The position numbers and the translations under genes are program-made. The notes under the pieces are model-generated. The model saw only the letters and a program-made list of their open reading frames with translations. It was not told the origin of the DNA and did no database searches. A DNA stretch of 64,000 nt from Isoetes taiwanensis. Taxonomy: Eukaryota > Streptophyta > Lycopodiopsida > Isoetales > Isoetaceae. Location of the stretch: the NCBI GenBank assembly GCA_021234155.1, contig JAJEKV010000091.1, forward strand, positions 1,497,501-1,561,500. The letters run 5' to 3'. How positions within the stretch are numbered: position 1 is the stretch's first letter; each line of letters begins with the position of its first letter. Shown piece by piece: positions 54,957 to 64,000 of the stretch.

Positions 54957-55490
54957 TAAAGTCAATTCTTAAGAAAACTATCAGCATTTCCAAGAGAGAT
55001 TGGCATTTGAAGCTGCGTAATGCATTATGGGCATATAGGACCACCATTAAAGCATCTACTAAACATACTCCTTTCAGCCCCTTGTTTATGGCATAGAATG
55101 TTGTAACAATCGAGCTTGAGCTCCCATCTCTTAGGTTGGCCTATCAAATAAACTTAGAAATGGAGGATGCACTAAGAGAAAGATGTATAAGGTTGATGCG
55201 GTTGGAAGAACACGTGTATGAAGTTGAGAATGCGATTCGATCAAGAAAGCCAAAGACATAGCAAAACATTCAAGGCTGCTCATAAGCTCCAGGGCACTCT
55301 CAAGTCAGGTGAATTGGTCCTAAAATGGAACAAGGCAAGGGAGGACATAGCAGCAAAGTTTGAGAACCTTTGGGAAGGACCTTTTGAAGTAATTGGGAAG
55401 GCAGGTAAAGATTCCTATTGGTTGAGGGATGTGCTTGATGGTAGAGAGCTGTTAAATCCCATCAACATCTTGCACTTGAAGAGGTACTGA
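54957..55490 (+). pseudogene. Ty3/gypsy integrase, C-terminal part
   Basis: Resumes 'KSILKKTISISKRDWHLKLR', then in other frames 'ALWAYRTTIKASTKHTPFS', 'LELPSLRLAYQINLEMEDAL' and 'CIRLMRLEEHVYEVENAIR'. From 55218 an open frame gives 'LVLKWNKAREDIAAKFENLW' and 'EGPFEVIGKAGKDSYWLRDV', the usual GPF/GPY-like C-terminal module, ending 'NPINILHLKRY' at 55490. At least two frameshifts. It completes the split integrase. Confidence 0.78.
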
Positions 55491-56262
55491 CAACAGCATG
55501 TCGCCTTAAGTTCATTTAGTTAAAAGTTTATTTAAAATTTGTAGGCAGGCTAGTTTAGTTTGCTTTTGGATTGACTATGATTGCAAAACTTAAAAAGTAA
55601 AAGAAGAAAAAGACAAAAAATAATGCAAGAGATTTAAGAAATAGTTTATGTTTTCAAATTGAAGTAGTTACTTAGATAGAACTTTTGTATTCAAGGTTTC
55701 CACTACTGAGACTAATACAAAAACAGGGAGATTCATGCAAGTGTCAGCTTGTTCAAAGGCTCAAGTATTCTTATTGCTTAAGTTCTGATTTCCATGCAGG
55801 TCCATCTGAATTTGAAGTCACACATGTCATATTCACACACTTTCCTCCATATCTCTCCATATCCATAGTTGCTGCCATCCCCACCACTACAACAACTCAT
55901 TGTGCTGATAAATGTGTTGTCACATTCTATAATAATTTGTTCAAGAGTTGCCCCTGATCCATTTGAGACACTTCAGATGAATGATTTCCCATTAAATCCA
56001 CTAGGCTGCTGTCATACTCCCATCCAGCAATTCATTTTTCTATTAACAATCCCACTTGTCATGCAGGTTCACCTGTTTTCCACATTCACAATCACATACA
56101 TATCATCTTGATCATTTGCCAACACTCTCTTCTTTTAATCCATTGCAGATTCATTAGGCTGCCAAATCCGTATTGGCAACTGGCAGGAGTTCTACTTTGA
56201 TCATATGCAAAAACAAGAGGCTGGTGGACCAGCCAGCCGGTTCTTTCTTTGGCATGATCTTC
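55491..56262 (+). other. 3' internal region of the Ty3/gypsy element
   Basis: Non-coding stretch between integrase and the right LTR. A purine-rich run AAAAACAAGAGG at about 56206-56217 followed by TGGTGG could be the polypurine tract and LTR start. The better-supported start of LTR similarity is GCCATGATATGG at 56263. Confidence 0.45.
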
Positions 56263-56801
56263 GCCATGATATGGCAGCATAGAAGAGCAAGACACATTTT
56301 GATTTACTCGTGCTCACACATTGATTTGAGCACAGATACACAAGCATCATTGATTTGAAGAGAAGACATTTCTACAGATTATGAAGTGGACACTTGAGGA
56401 CCAAGGTGAAGACATTCATGAAAGATCACACAAGCATGCTAGGAAAAGTGATTCAAGCAAGACAACTTTGAAGTTTGGAAGACCCCTTGAGTATTCTTGG
56501 TATGTGATATTTCCATCGAGTTCTTGACATGACTATCTCTTATGATCCTCATTTCAATCCTTCCATCTCCTTTTTCATGAAAACATACCCACATGACCTC
56601 AAGATCCATGCCTAGCTTTCATTTCCTAGAGCAAATTGGCTTAGGAAATTTTTTCTAGTCAAAACTTCTCTTTCATACATTATTCACACCCCACACACCC
56701 ATACCATCTTGTAATTTCACTTGATTTGGCCACATCCATGGTCTAGAGTCAAATTCTCTCACTAGAAGGCAAAAAGGAGAGACAAAGTGCAAGATTCCTA
56801 T
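56263..56801 (+). repeat. Right LTR, first part
   Basis: Partner of 39771-40314. It continues 18 bases further than the left copy (ACAAAGTGCAAGATTCCTA) before the simple-repeat tail of the inserted LINE relative starts (GGAAGGAAAGG). Confidence 0.82.
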
Positions 56802-56876
56802 GGAAGGAAAGGAAAGAAGGAAGAAATTTTTAACGTCCACGGAACCCAATCGGGTTATGGGACCAGAACAAACAAA

Positions 56877-56975
56877 GGGGGCATAAGCCCTAACAGAACA
56901 GAGGGCCGAAGCCCAAAAAACAGAACATGGGGTCTAAGCCCCGTTACAACACACAAATAAAGGGCCATAGCCCAA
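56877..56975 (-). repeat. Row of four GGGC-NNNN-GCCC mini-hairpins
   Basis: Self-complementary words lie about 24-33 bases apart: GGGCATAAGCCC (56879-56890), GGGCCGAAGCCC (56903-56914), GGGGTCTAAGCCCC (56929-56942) and GGGCCATAGCCC (56962-56973). Each has a 4-bp stem with a 4- to 6-base loop. They lie just before the terminal hairpin of the LINE relative. Confidence 0.65.
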
Positions 56976-57036
56976 CAACACCAACAATAGTGGGCCGAAA
57001 CTCTGGTACCGACAATGAAAATAATAAGGATCAGGG

Positions 57037-57480
57037 CTATGCGCTCACTGCCCATGGGTCGGAGGGCCACTGATCCCGAATAATAGCCTGCCCCCCTCTA
57101 TACGTTGCCCATCGCCGCGCCGCAAGCGAAGCTTCCCAACCCGACAATAATTCCTTCGGCAGTGCACACCGCATTGAGTAAGATCCTCCCCGATTCGAGA
57201 ATGAGGTCCCCTTCAGATGATTGCCATGCCGCAGGACATGCAGGCGAGAGATGGCATCCCGAAAGTGGACTAAGAGGTGTCGCGGGCGATCAGGCCGTAC
57301 TGCTCCAACTCGAGACGCCGAGATGACACCGTCAACCTCGATATGCATCTCCCCGTGAAAAATTGCCGCGGCTTCATCCGGGCATCGAACAACCACCGCT
57401 CTTCGAATGCCGACTAGACGCTGAGGCCGGGGCATGTGGCCTAGTGCCGGGCCGACCTCGCTCGAGGTAGAGGTGGGCAT
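57037..57480 (-). CDS. ORF of LINE relative, possible nucleic-acid-binding protein
   Basis: A 147-codon frame, the longest in this insertion, reads 'PQRLVGIRRAVVVRCPDEAA', 'MHIEVDGVISASRVGAVRP', 'DRPRHLLVHFRDAISRLHVL' and ends 'IRDQWPSDPWAVSA'. The middle matches the ORF at 38218-38478, so the domain is conserved between elements. Position before the LINE-type 3' end and the alternating strand/helix pattern suggest an ORF1-like RNA-binding role; no catalytic motif is seen. Flanking frames (57592-57374 and 58072-57782, minus) may be upstream parts shifted by indels. Confidence 0.45.
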   Translation of the reverse strand: MPTSTSSEVGPALGHMPRPQRLVGIRRAVVVRCPDEAAAIFHGEMHIEVDGVISASRVGAVRPDRPRHLLVHFRDAISRLHVLRHGNHLKGTSFSNRGGSYSMRCALPKELLSGWEASLAARRWATYRGGQAIIRDQWPSDPWAVSA

Positions 57481-58445
57481 CGATTCGGGTGTCGAGGCCC
57501 CACCAACCCATTTGGTGCCGTCGAGGTCCGGTGTGTGGACACGTCCACCCTAACCACAGACGCAGGCCTAGTAGGTGCGCAGAGCAATGCAAATGCTCGG
57601 ATGTCGGACCTGTGCTTAACCCTGGTAGGACGGTATCGGGACCGGGCTGATCCGCGTCTCTACCGACCGGAGCAAAGACTCAAGAAGCCGCACTCCTGTG
57701 CCACTAGTGGCAACCGGAAAGCAGCAGGCCCGAAAGTGAAAGTAATCAGAGACCGGATCATGTGGATGCTGGCCAAGATTCCTAGAGCCGCATTAATCGA
57801 AGCCGAGCATCGATCCTAGCCGAGCCGCAGCGTAAGATGCATCGAAAATGTATGGAATGTGCATCTAGGTGTGCCAGGAGGGGATGCTGGGGCCCAAAGA
57901 AAGGAGCTGCTTGAAGATAGGGCGTAATGGTGGAATCATAGGGTTCTGCCGAGGCGGACTTGGGAGCCGGGATGAGGTTGTTTGATTTGCGGGTCTCCCT
58001 AGCCAGGCGCTTTATCCGGCGGGTCATGCTGAGACTATAAGGGAGGGCACAAGGTGGTGAAAGCCCAAGCAAAGGCAGGCCAAGGCAAGCAACTGTAGAT
58101 GACTAAATCTCCGACTCTATGAACCAAAACTACAAATCAAAACTCAGGGCAAGCACACCAAAGCAAAGGGAGAACCGAAGCCAAGGGATCAAAAATGCCA
58201 GAGCAGCTAATTGCCAGGTCAAATTGAATCGAGGGATGTACTGCCACAAAAAAAAAGGAACGTGCATGAACTGACCTGATGCAAACCTTGTGGATCAAAC
58301 TCAGGGCAAAAATCAGGCTGGCGGATGCTGCTATTGCCGGACTGACTGGAATCTGCCGCACTGGGCCCCAAGCTTGCTGAAAACCTGCTGGAACCTGCCA
58401 AACTTGGCCCCAAGCTTGCCGAAAACCTTGCTGAAGGCCGGAGCA

Positions 58446-59241
58446 AAGGGAGGCAACAAAAGTCAAAGATTTGCCTAAAGTATGCAAAATATATGCACTT
58501 GCATCAAATTGACCCATGTCATCACTTGAGAATGGCCAAGTCAACATACACATCATCACCATTGCCATGCCATACACATGTCACCCCATTGAAAATTCCA
58601 TTTTCTTCGAGATTCTTCAAAACAAGTTGTTTAGATCATTAAGGTGACATGTTGTCTTGCCACATCATCACCAACACTTCCACATCATCATCCACTTGTC
58701 ACATTCATCATCTCCATATCGTTATATGTTTTGACTAGAAAAAATATACCTTGCCAACTTGTTTGACACCTCATTACCTCTCTTGGCCACATCATCATCT
58801 TTTTGCCAACTCACCTTGCCTATTTGCCACCTCACCATTTTCATACCCATTTGAGTCAAAAAAATCGAAAATTTAGTTTCCACTATGTTATAAAGCATCA
58901 AAAAAGATTCTCTTTGCAAAAAAGAATTTTCAAAAAAGGGTTCATTTAGACCTTCATTTTGGGTTTCTTGGGAAATGTGCCTAATTCCTTGAGCCAAAAT
59001 TTTTTTTTCCTATCTTGGGGGGGGCCTAGATTCCCCCGTCCAATCACCCCCCACCACGGGGTACACCCGGGCGTGTGGGGCGGTAACGAACCGAATCCCA
59101 CGTGGGCATAGCATGTCGATTTATTAATAATGTTGACTGGATCTGTCTTTATAAATCCAGGGTCACTTTCTTAAAAATTTATGTGGGATATATCGAGCTT
59201 TTCTGCCAAGAACCCTAAATGCTCTATTATGCCAAGATCCG
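58446..59241 (+). repeat. Right LTR, second part
   Basis: Partner of 46962-47775, from AAGGGAGGCAACAAAAGTC to CAAGATCCG. The TATA box is kept (TTTATAAAT near 59148). A G-run (GGGGGGGCC near 59017) replaces a C-run/G-run in the left copy (CCCCCCCCCGGGCCCC near 47551). Confidence 0.82.
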
Positions 59242-59732
59242 CCATCTCTATTTTTAAGGTTTTTTCTTATGTGCATATTTCATACCATAGTTAAAATGCA
59301 TAAAAATATCTTATTTTTCATTAAAACCTCTTTCTCCAAACAATTTTTTTGTAAAAAAACATTTGCCAACATAATCGAATGCAATGAGTGTAAAAGGATA
59401 GTACCTGCAAAATAGAAATTAGAAATTTGGTTGGATCTACAATTGAAATGAACTCTAGCTTTTAAGTGAACCTTCAAAATGGTCTACAATTGAAATGAAC
59501 CCTAGTAGTGTACCTCTTGTCATTATTTTTGAAGGTAGCATCCATGCAGAATGGCCATATTCTTTCCAAACTTTAGCATTGACTCTCTTTGGATTGGAAT
59601 CATCACTCCCAATTGGAACAAGCCACCTTATTCATACAAGAGCATGAACTCTTGATGTTGTTGCACCCACATGTTGATGCACTAGTGGGAAGGTCTTCAT
59701 GTAACTTCCAGGTGTTTCGACCGACACTCTTC
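59242..59732. other. Spacer right of the Ty3/gypsy element
   Basis: Contains a short direct repeat, CTACAATTGAAATGAAC-CTAG, at about 59438 and 59484. Nothing else was recognised. Confidence 0.5.
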
Positions 59733-60158
59733 TCAATGTAACATCCGGATCTTGAGCACATCATTCCTACACATATTGTCCTGTCCATGCACGTCATGTT
59801 TAAATCTCCACCTCTCCTCATGCATGTTCACAACACTACGTGGTGTCTGCCAATGCACGAGCTTTTTCCTAACCCACTCCCCCAAATTCTGGGAGATCCA
59901 CGGTGTTAGCTTGAATCTGATACCTTTATCTGGATCAACAAATTTACCATGGTAAGGCTCACCTTGGAGATTCTTATGATCAAACCCATAATAGGTAACT
60001 TGTGAGACCCTACGCATGTTCTTTCCTCTTCCAAGTCTTTTCCTGCATGTGCCAAGTTGGAGCGGTCCATCAGCAACCATATGAATGTTTGATGTCTTGC
60101 CATATGTGCACCAATATCTGTATTCAATATTGGAATTTAGTCCATGGAAGTTGTGCAT
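59733..60158 (-). CDS. Unassigned 141-codon ORF
   Basis: Starts 'MHNFHGLNSNIEYRYWCTYG' and contains 'YYGFDHKNLQGEPYHGKFVD' and 'LTPWISQNLGEWVRKKLVHW'. Composition is balanced, with many Trp, Tyr, His and Lys, and it looks more protein-like than most chance frames here. I recognise no family. A second minus frame upstream (60394-60137) overlaps its start. It may be a piece of an unrecognised transposon or a lineage-specific gene. Confidence 0.25.
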   Translation of the reverse strand: MHNFHGLNSNIEYRYWCTYGKTSNIHMVADGPLQLGTCRKRLGRGKNMRRVSQVTYYGFDHKNLQGEPYHGKFVDPDKGIRFKLTPWISQNLGEWVRKKLVHWQTPRSVVNMHEERWRFKHDVHGQDNMCRNDVLKIRMLH

Positions 60159-60399
60159 GTACGTCTAAGAATGATACTTATATCTAAAAATGAGCCCTGT
60201 TGTATAGAACTTCCTTGAATCCTATTGTCATTTTGGGTACTATTAGAATGATTTTCAATATAGAAACAACACAACCAAACTAGAGGATAGAATTTCAGCA
60301 ATGCATACGTCTTCGTAGTCACATAAGAATGCTTGGTTGGCCTCTTTAGCACCCTCTTGGGATCCTCAAGTAGAAACTGCAAGAAGCCACACAATTGTT

Positions 60400-61075
60400 T
60401 TGCTCTCCAAGAATGAAGTCTTGAACCCGGTTTGTTGGAAAGTGGCAGGTCTAGACTAGCATTTGTCCACCTCCATGAAGTGAAGGAACTTGCTGCTCTT
60501 CAGAAAACCAATATAGATTGTTATGGTCGGATAATCCATCAGGGCGTGATTCCTGATGTATTTCAGCCTGCAGCTGAAAATGGGAGCTCAGATGCATGAT
60601 ATATACCTCATAAAAGGAATCTTAACAAGATCAATATCTATGCTATCTTCTCCTCCAGCTCCAGATCGTCCATTAACTTTGTTTCATGCTCGGGAGAATC
60701 AATCTTTCTGGTATGCTCTACTCCCTTTCTTGATGTGTACACTTGACCAGATTTCTTCTCAGATTCATGATAGATATGCTGCACCTCCTGCCAGTCTTTT
60801 TTCTCAAGTTCAGGGATTGTGGACTTTGAAAAAGCTCAAATCGTTCTTGCAGGTAAGAAGATCATATCACTACTAACCCCACTGTATTTTGAATCCTTGC
60901 AGCCATTTAAATACCATTATGACTTTTGCAATGAACGAGACTTTGTAGCTGAAAGAGATAGCATCTTTGAAGAGTACTTTCATAAGCCACTTGAATGTGC
61001 GATGGTCAATTTGAGGCATTTTTGGGCACTACATTGGAAGAATTTGCAGTCGCACACATGGGTTTTCTAAGCAAA
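60400..61075 (+). other. Unassigned frames, possibly an old coding remnant
   Basis: Plus frames at 60556-60876 (106 codons) and 60819-61070 (83 codons, 'FCNERDFVAERDSIFEEYFH') overlap. A third frame between them reads smoothly in part. No known motif. A broken host or transposon gene is possible. Confidence 0.2.
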
Positions 61076-61284
61076 CATGAATTTGAGCTTGCATTTATAG
61101 AGATTTTTGTTAGGTTGCACTCCATGTAGAAAGTTTACTAGACAAACTAAAAATGAAGAGAAACAATTATTAAAGCACCATATTATGCATCTTATGTAGC
61201 AACATTTCATTATTTGAAAGTTCTTAAGGAATCTTGGAAGAAAGTCTTTCTCTGGAATGGAGATTGTGGTGTTATGCAGTTGTT

Positions 61285-61920
61285 TATGGAAGACCTGTGT
61301 TCTTTGTATTTTTGGCCAAAATCTAGCGAGCCAATAGTCTGTGTCCATTGGATCAATCATCTGTGGCCATTGATTAATGAATATAAAATCATATGTCAGC
61401 AGATAGACAGATAGACAGATTGCATGCATTGCAGACAGCAGCAAAGTGCAAGGTAGACGTATTGCATGCATGGATGCCATGGAACATAACTATACATATG
61501 CGTCCAAATGCCCATGGAAGACCTGCGTTTCTCTGGGGTTTTTGGCCAAAAGCTAGAAAGCCAATAATCTGTGGCCATTGGATCAATCATCTATAGCTGT
61601 TGGTTAATGACATATGTAACATTGGTTAATGACATATGGAACATAGCTATACATAGTACGACTGTTGATGGGAGATCTGTGTCTTCTAGGTTTTTGGCCG
61701 AAATCTAGAAAGCCAATAACTGTGGGCCAATTGATCAATCATACGTGGCCATTGATTAGTGACATATGAATCATATTTCAAAAGATAGATAGAGGACATA
61801 ACTATACATAGTGCAACTCTAGACGATTGATTAGTGACATATGAATAATATTTCAAAAGATAGATAGATAGACATGTAAATGCCATGGGACATAACTATA
61901 CATAGTGCAACTCTAGACGA
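61285..61920 (+). repeat. Tandem repeat, three diverged copies plus sub-repeats
   Basis: GTTTTTGGCC-AAA-CTAG-AAGCCAATA followed by TGG-CCA-TTGATCAATCAT occurs at about 61310, 61540 and 61692. After the third, a 90-base unit (CATATGAAT-ATATTTCAAAAGATAGATAGA ... CATAACTATACATAGTGCAACTCTAGACGATT) is duplicated at about 61765-61833 and 61845-61923. Short GATAGA runs are included. Non-coding. Confidence 0.7.
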
Positions 61921-61924
61921 TTTC

Positions 61925-63410
61925 GAACTCAAGATATTGTTATTTTAGGATTAGTATATCACCACTAGGCCAAATGTTAAGTAGCACTAAAAAAATCTAA
62001 TAACATAGACATGTCAAAAATTATGTTTATGGTATATTTTGCCAAGAAATATCTTGCATGTGTGATATGCTACATATATCGGCGGCATGCACATACCCCA
62101 AATGGACCTTAGAAAACAACATCCACATGAACAAAAAGCCTTTTTGGCTTTATGGCCTTTTTGCCAAAAGGATCATTTTCGAATTTTGGATGCAATACAA
62201 AACTATATCCCAGGCCTTATAAGTTGCTCGGGATATACCTTAAGAATTACAACAAGAACTATATTTGTTCTTTGGGAAAGATGATTCAAACAAATGTCTT
62301 GCTCAGTCATTTCTCAAATTAGCAACTGAAATTCATGGCTCCACATATGGTGTACATGAGCCATCCATGGTAAGAAATATGCTTTTGTTCAAAATGGCTC
62401 ACCGCTATTGCTCACCCTTGTGCATGCCATGCGCGTAAATGTTCCTTTGATTTCAATAAGCTCTCCATTCATGATAAATTTATATTCTTTCACAATGTCA
62501 ATAGCTTCCAACTTTGGACTCATCTAGAAATGATTTTAAGTTCCTAACAGCTATGAATCATCTATCTTTCTGCAAATTTAGCAAAGTAAAAATACAAACA
62601 TCTTTAAGAAATCTCTTGTAGCTAATTCTTGGCACAAAATAGAAGCTTTCGCACAAATTCACCATCCAACCTAAGCTTAGACTTGGTAACACCGCAAACA
62701 GATCTCTCCGTTCTTCCCAATTCTCAGAGCCTCAGTAGCCTAACCGATAACCTCTTTGGGATATACTCGGGAGTTCTAGATTAGGAATCAAACAACACTT
62801 TCTTTGAATTGGCTAATGAATTATATATAGTACACAAACATTTTGGAAAACGAACAACCTTTAGCTAAATTAGGATCACCTATGGCTTTAAATCTACAAT
62901 TGCATCTGTGTTCTTTCTATTTGTTCTCTGAGCCACACCTCGGAGCTTGTGCCATAAGGTTCCTTTCCAATCTCAAGACTGATCGCCCTCGATCATTCTT
63001 GGCTTAAAAAATAATTTCTTTCCTTCCCATTTCAAGATTAATCGTGACTCGATCATCCGCCTTTCATAAACAACCCCTTTTCCCAAAGCTAGTCACCGAC
63101 TATCCGCTTTGCTAGAATATCCAACTTTTTCTCCGAAAGCTAGTCACCGGGATCGTCCGCTTTGAAAGGATTTCCGAGGGCTGATATAATTTGCCATCCG
63201 CTATAAGATGTTATACTAACAACTGCTTTCAGGTCGCATCCACGCTTACCTCCTCACTTACTTACTCTAGAGAAATATTTGATTGAAAAGGAACTCTTTT
63301 ATTACTTAAATCAAAATGAATCAATGCTCACTATTCCAAAGACTCATATGCACACACATTTCATCTTTCTTAAATACCCCTTTACCTTCCGTAGAGTCAG
63401 TCCCAAATTT
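61925..63410. other. Spacer with short duplications
   Basis: No gene recognised. Near 63000-63180, AAAGCTAGTCACCG followed by ATCCGCTTTG/GTCCGCTTTG occurs twice about 55 bases apart, and TCAAGA-T-ATCG-GACTCGATCAT-like words occur twice just before. Confidence 0.45.
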
Positions 63411-63419
63411 ATAGTCGAG

Positions 63420-63745
63420 ACCTGCTCGCTACATTCTCTTGGTGCGACCTGGTCTGCCCCTGCACGAGCTACTCAAGACGCTCGCCACTTGATCCCTTTT
63501 GGCTCCTACCTCCAGGAGATTTTGATCCGCTGGACTCACCTCGCCTGCCCACCGAGGGCCCAGAATTCATGTGTATATGTATATTTGTACAGCCTACCAA
63601 AGCCAGCTTGTTGTTACACGGTTTTCCCTCCCTGGGGAGTTTAATCCGTAGCAACGGGCTTGCCGCACCTGTAATTTGGGTCCCATAGGCCGATTGGCCT
63701 CCGCGGACGATAAAAGAACCTTCCTTCCTTCCTTCCTTCCTTCCT
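63420..63745 (+). mobile_element. 5'-truncated LINE copy
   Basis: Plus-strand relative of the LINE at 40-46 kb. The last codons of ORF2 are recognisable ('FGSYLQEILIRWTH' against 'LGSYLQEVMDMRDQ' in the longer copy, and DNA GCGACCTGGTCTGCCCCTGC against GTCAGGCCTGGCCAGCCG). A short UTR with TATGTATAT-TTGTACAG follows, then the terminal hairpin AGGCC-GATT-GGCCT (63687-63700), CCGCGGACGATAAAAG and a long (CTTC)n tail to 63745. Confidence 0.75.
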
Positions 63746-64000
63746 TATAAATCGCAAACACCTAAAACCTTAGGTTGCGCCTTTGCATCTATTAGAGGTA
63801 ATGATACTTTCCAAACTAACTTCCCTGTAAAACAATCTCCTCGGCCCTATAAAAGCTCATCAAATAACTAGAAAACTAGCAAACCCAATCAAATCCTATG
63901 GCTAATAATGTTTGCTAATATATGCCATATTCTCAAGACGCTAATTTGATTTGTTAGTCCACTACTTCTAGCATAAGTGCTGCTCCAATGACCATCTAAG
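63746..64000. other. Right edge, nothing recognised
   Basis: AT-rich sequence after the LINE tail with no feature that can be supported. Confidence 0.5.

Larger units (their letters stand above)
56802..58445 (-). mobile_element. LINE-related insertion in right LTR
   Basis: In minus-strand sense it ends with CCCATAACCCGATTGGGTT, CCGTGGACGTTAAAAA and a CCTTTC/CTTC tail, the shared 3' end described for the LINE. Its body is GC-rich and differs from the 40-46 kb LINE. It has an ORF at 57480-57037, a row of GGGC/GCCC hairpins in the 3' part, and a 50-base tandem duplication (GGCCCCAAGCTTGC-GAAAACC) at about 58362-58440 at its 5' side. No RT is visible, so it is a non-autonomous or internally shortened relative. 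Confidence 0.65.
39771..59241 (+). mobile_element. Ty3/gypsy retrotransposon with three nested insertions
   Basis: Removing the insertions at about 40315-46950, 51810-54956 and 56802-58445 leaves an element of about 8 kb. It has a left LTR (39771-40314 plus 46951-47775), leader, gag, RT, integrase, and a right LTR (56263-56801 plus 58446-59241). Each LTR would be about 1.36 kb. The proof that the LTR halves belong together is the junction: the right copy's first half continues ACAAAGTGCAAGATTCCTA and the left copy's second half starts AGATTCCTAAGGGAGGC. Integrase zinc-binding and core resemble the Tat/Athila side of Ty3/gypsy. Protease is missing, RNase H is degenerate and there are several stops, so it is dead. 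No target duplication was identified. Confidence 0.75.

Noticed and set aside
61389-61596. Cluster of overlapping ORFs at 61.4-61.6 kb
   Set aside because: They arise from a tandem DNA repeat with few stops. The similar peptides on both strands reflect the repeat, not a protein.

Overview
The window is plant nuclear DNA from a large, repeat-rich genome. The evidence is one intron-containing gene with plant-like splice sites, plus plant-type Ty3/gypsy, hAT, non-LTR (LINE), TRIM-like and LARD-like elements and long AT-rich spacers. I cannot name the species. A land plant with a bloated genome (gymnosperm, fern or lycophyte rather than a compact angiosperm) is a guess. Almost every transposon reading frame is broken. 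Some breaks look like real decay. Others cluster at CG dinucleotides and may be consensus errors.

Layout. 1-8.8 kb: spacer with small duplications, a perfect GC hairpin (1469-1492), a foldback repeat (3.75-4.62 kb) and a 1.7 kb element with terminal inverted repeats (6.13-7.83 kb). 8.8-13.5 kb: the one clear cellular gene, on the minus strand. It has at least 12 exons and encodes two tandem lysozyme-like / SLT-transglycosylase-like domains; the first keeps an 'AEIESD ... GLMQI' signature and the second has lost the acidic residue. 13.5-19.3 kb: spacer with diverged duplications. 19.3-32.6 kb: a hAT transposase relic split by an 11.3 kb LTR element with 1.6 kb LTRs, Met-tRNA-type primer site and polypurine tract but no recognisable pol (LARD-like), and split again by a short LINE/SINE-like insertion. 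32.7-33.36 kb: a retroposed segment ending in poly(A). 33.4-39.7 kb: spacer with two inverted repeats, a LINE tail and a TRIM-like miniature element.

39.8-59.2 kb is a nested set. A Ty3/gypsy element (gag with three zinc knuckles, RT, integrase; no protease) has each of its ~1.36 kb LTRs interrupted at nearly the same site by a minus-strand LINE-type insertion. One is a 6.6 kb nearly full-length LINE with coiled-coil/RRM ORF1, endonuclease, YADD reverse transcriptase and a C-terminal zinc motif; the other is a 1.6 kb relative. Its integrase is split by a 3.1 kb insert carrying a truncated leucine-rich-repeat receptor-like gene with a signal peptide. 59.2-64 kb: spacer, unassigned ORFs, a tandem repeat and a 5'-truncated LINE copy ending at 63745.

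The most interesting signal is the shared 3' end of five LINE-type copies: a small stem-loop with compensatory base changes, then a short spacer and a different simple-repeat tail in each copy. This looks like a structured RNA signal read by the LINE reverse transcriptase. Other points of interest are the duplicated SLT-like gene with a degenerate second domain, a histone H3-tail-like start of a small ORF inside the LARD-like element, three hairpin units in its leader, and the LRR gene carried inside the retrotransposon.
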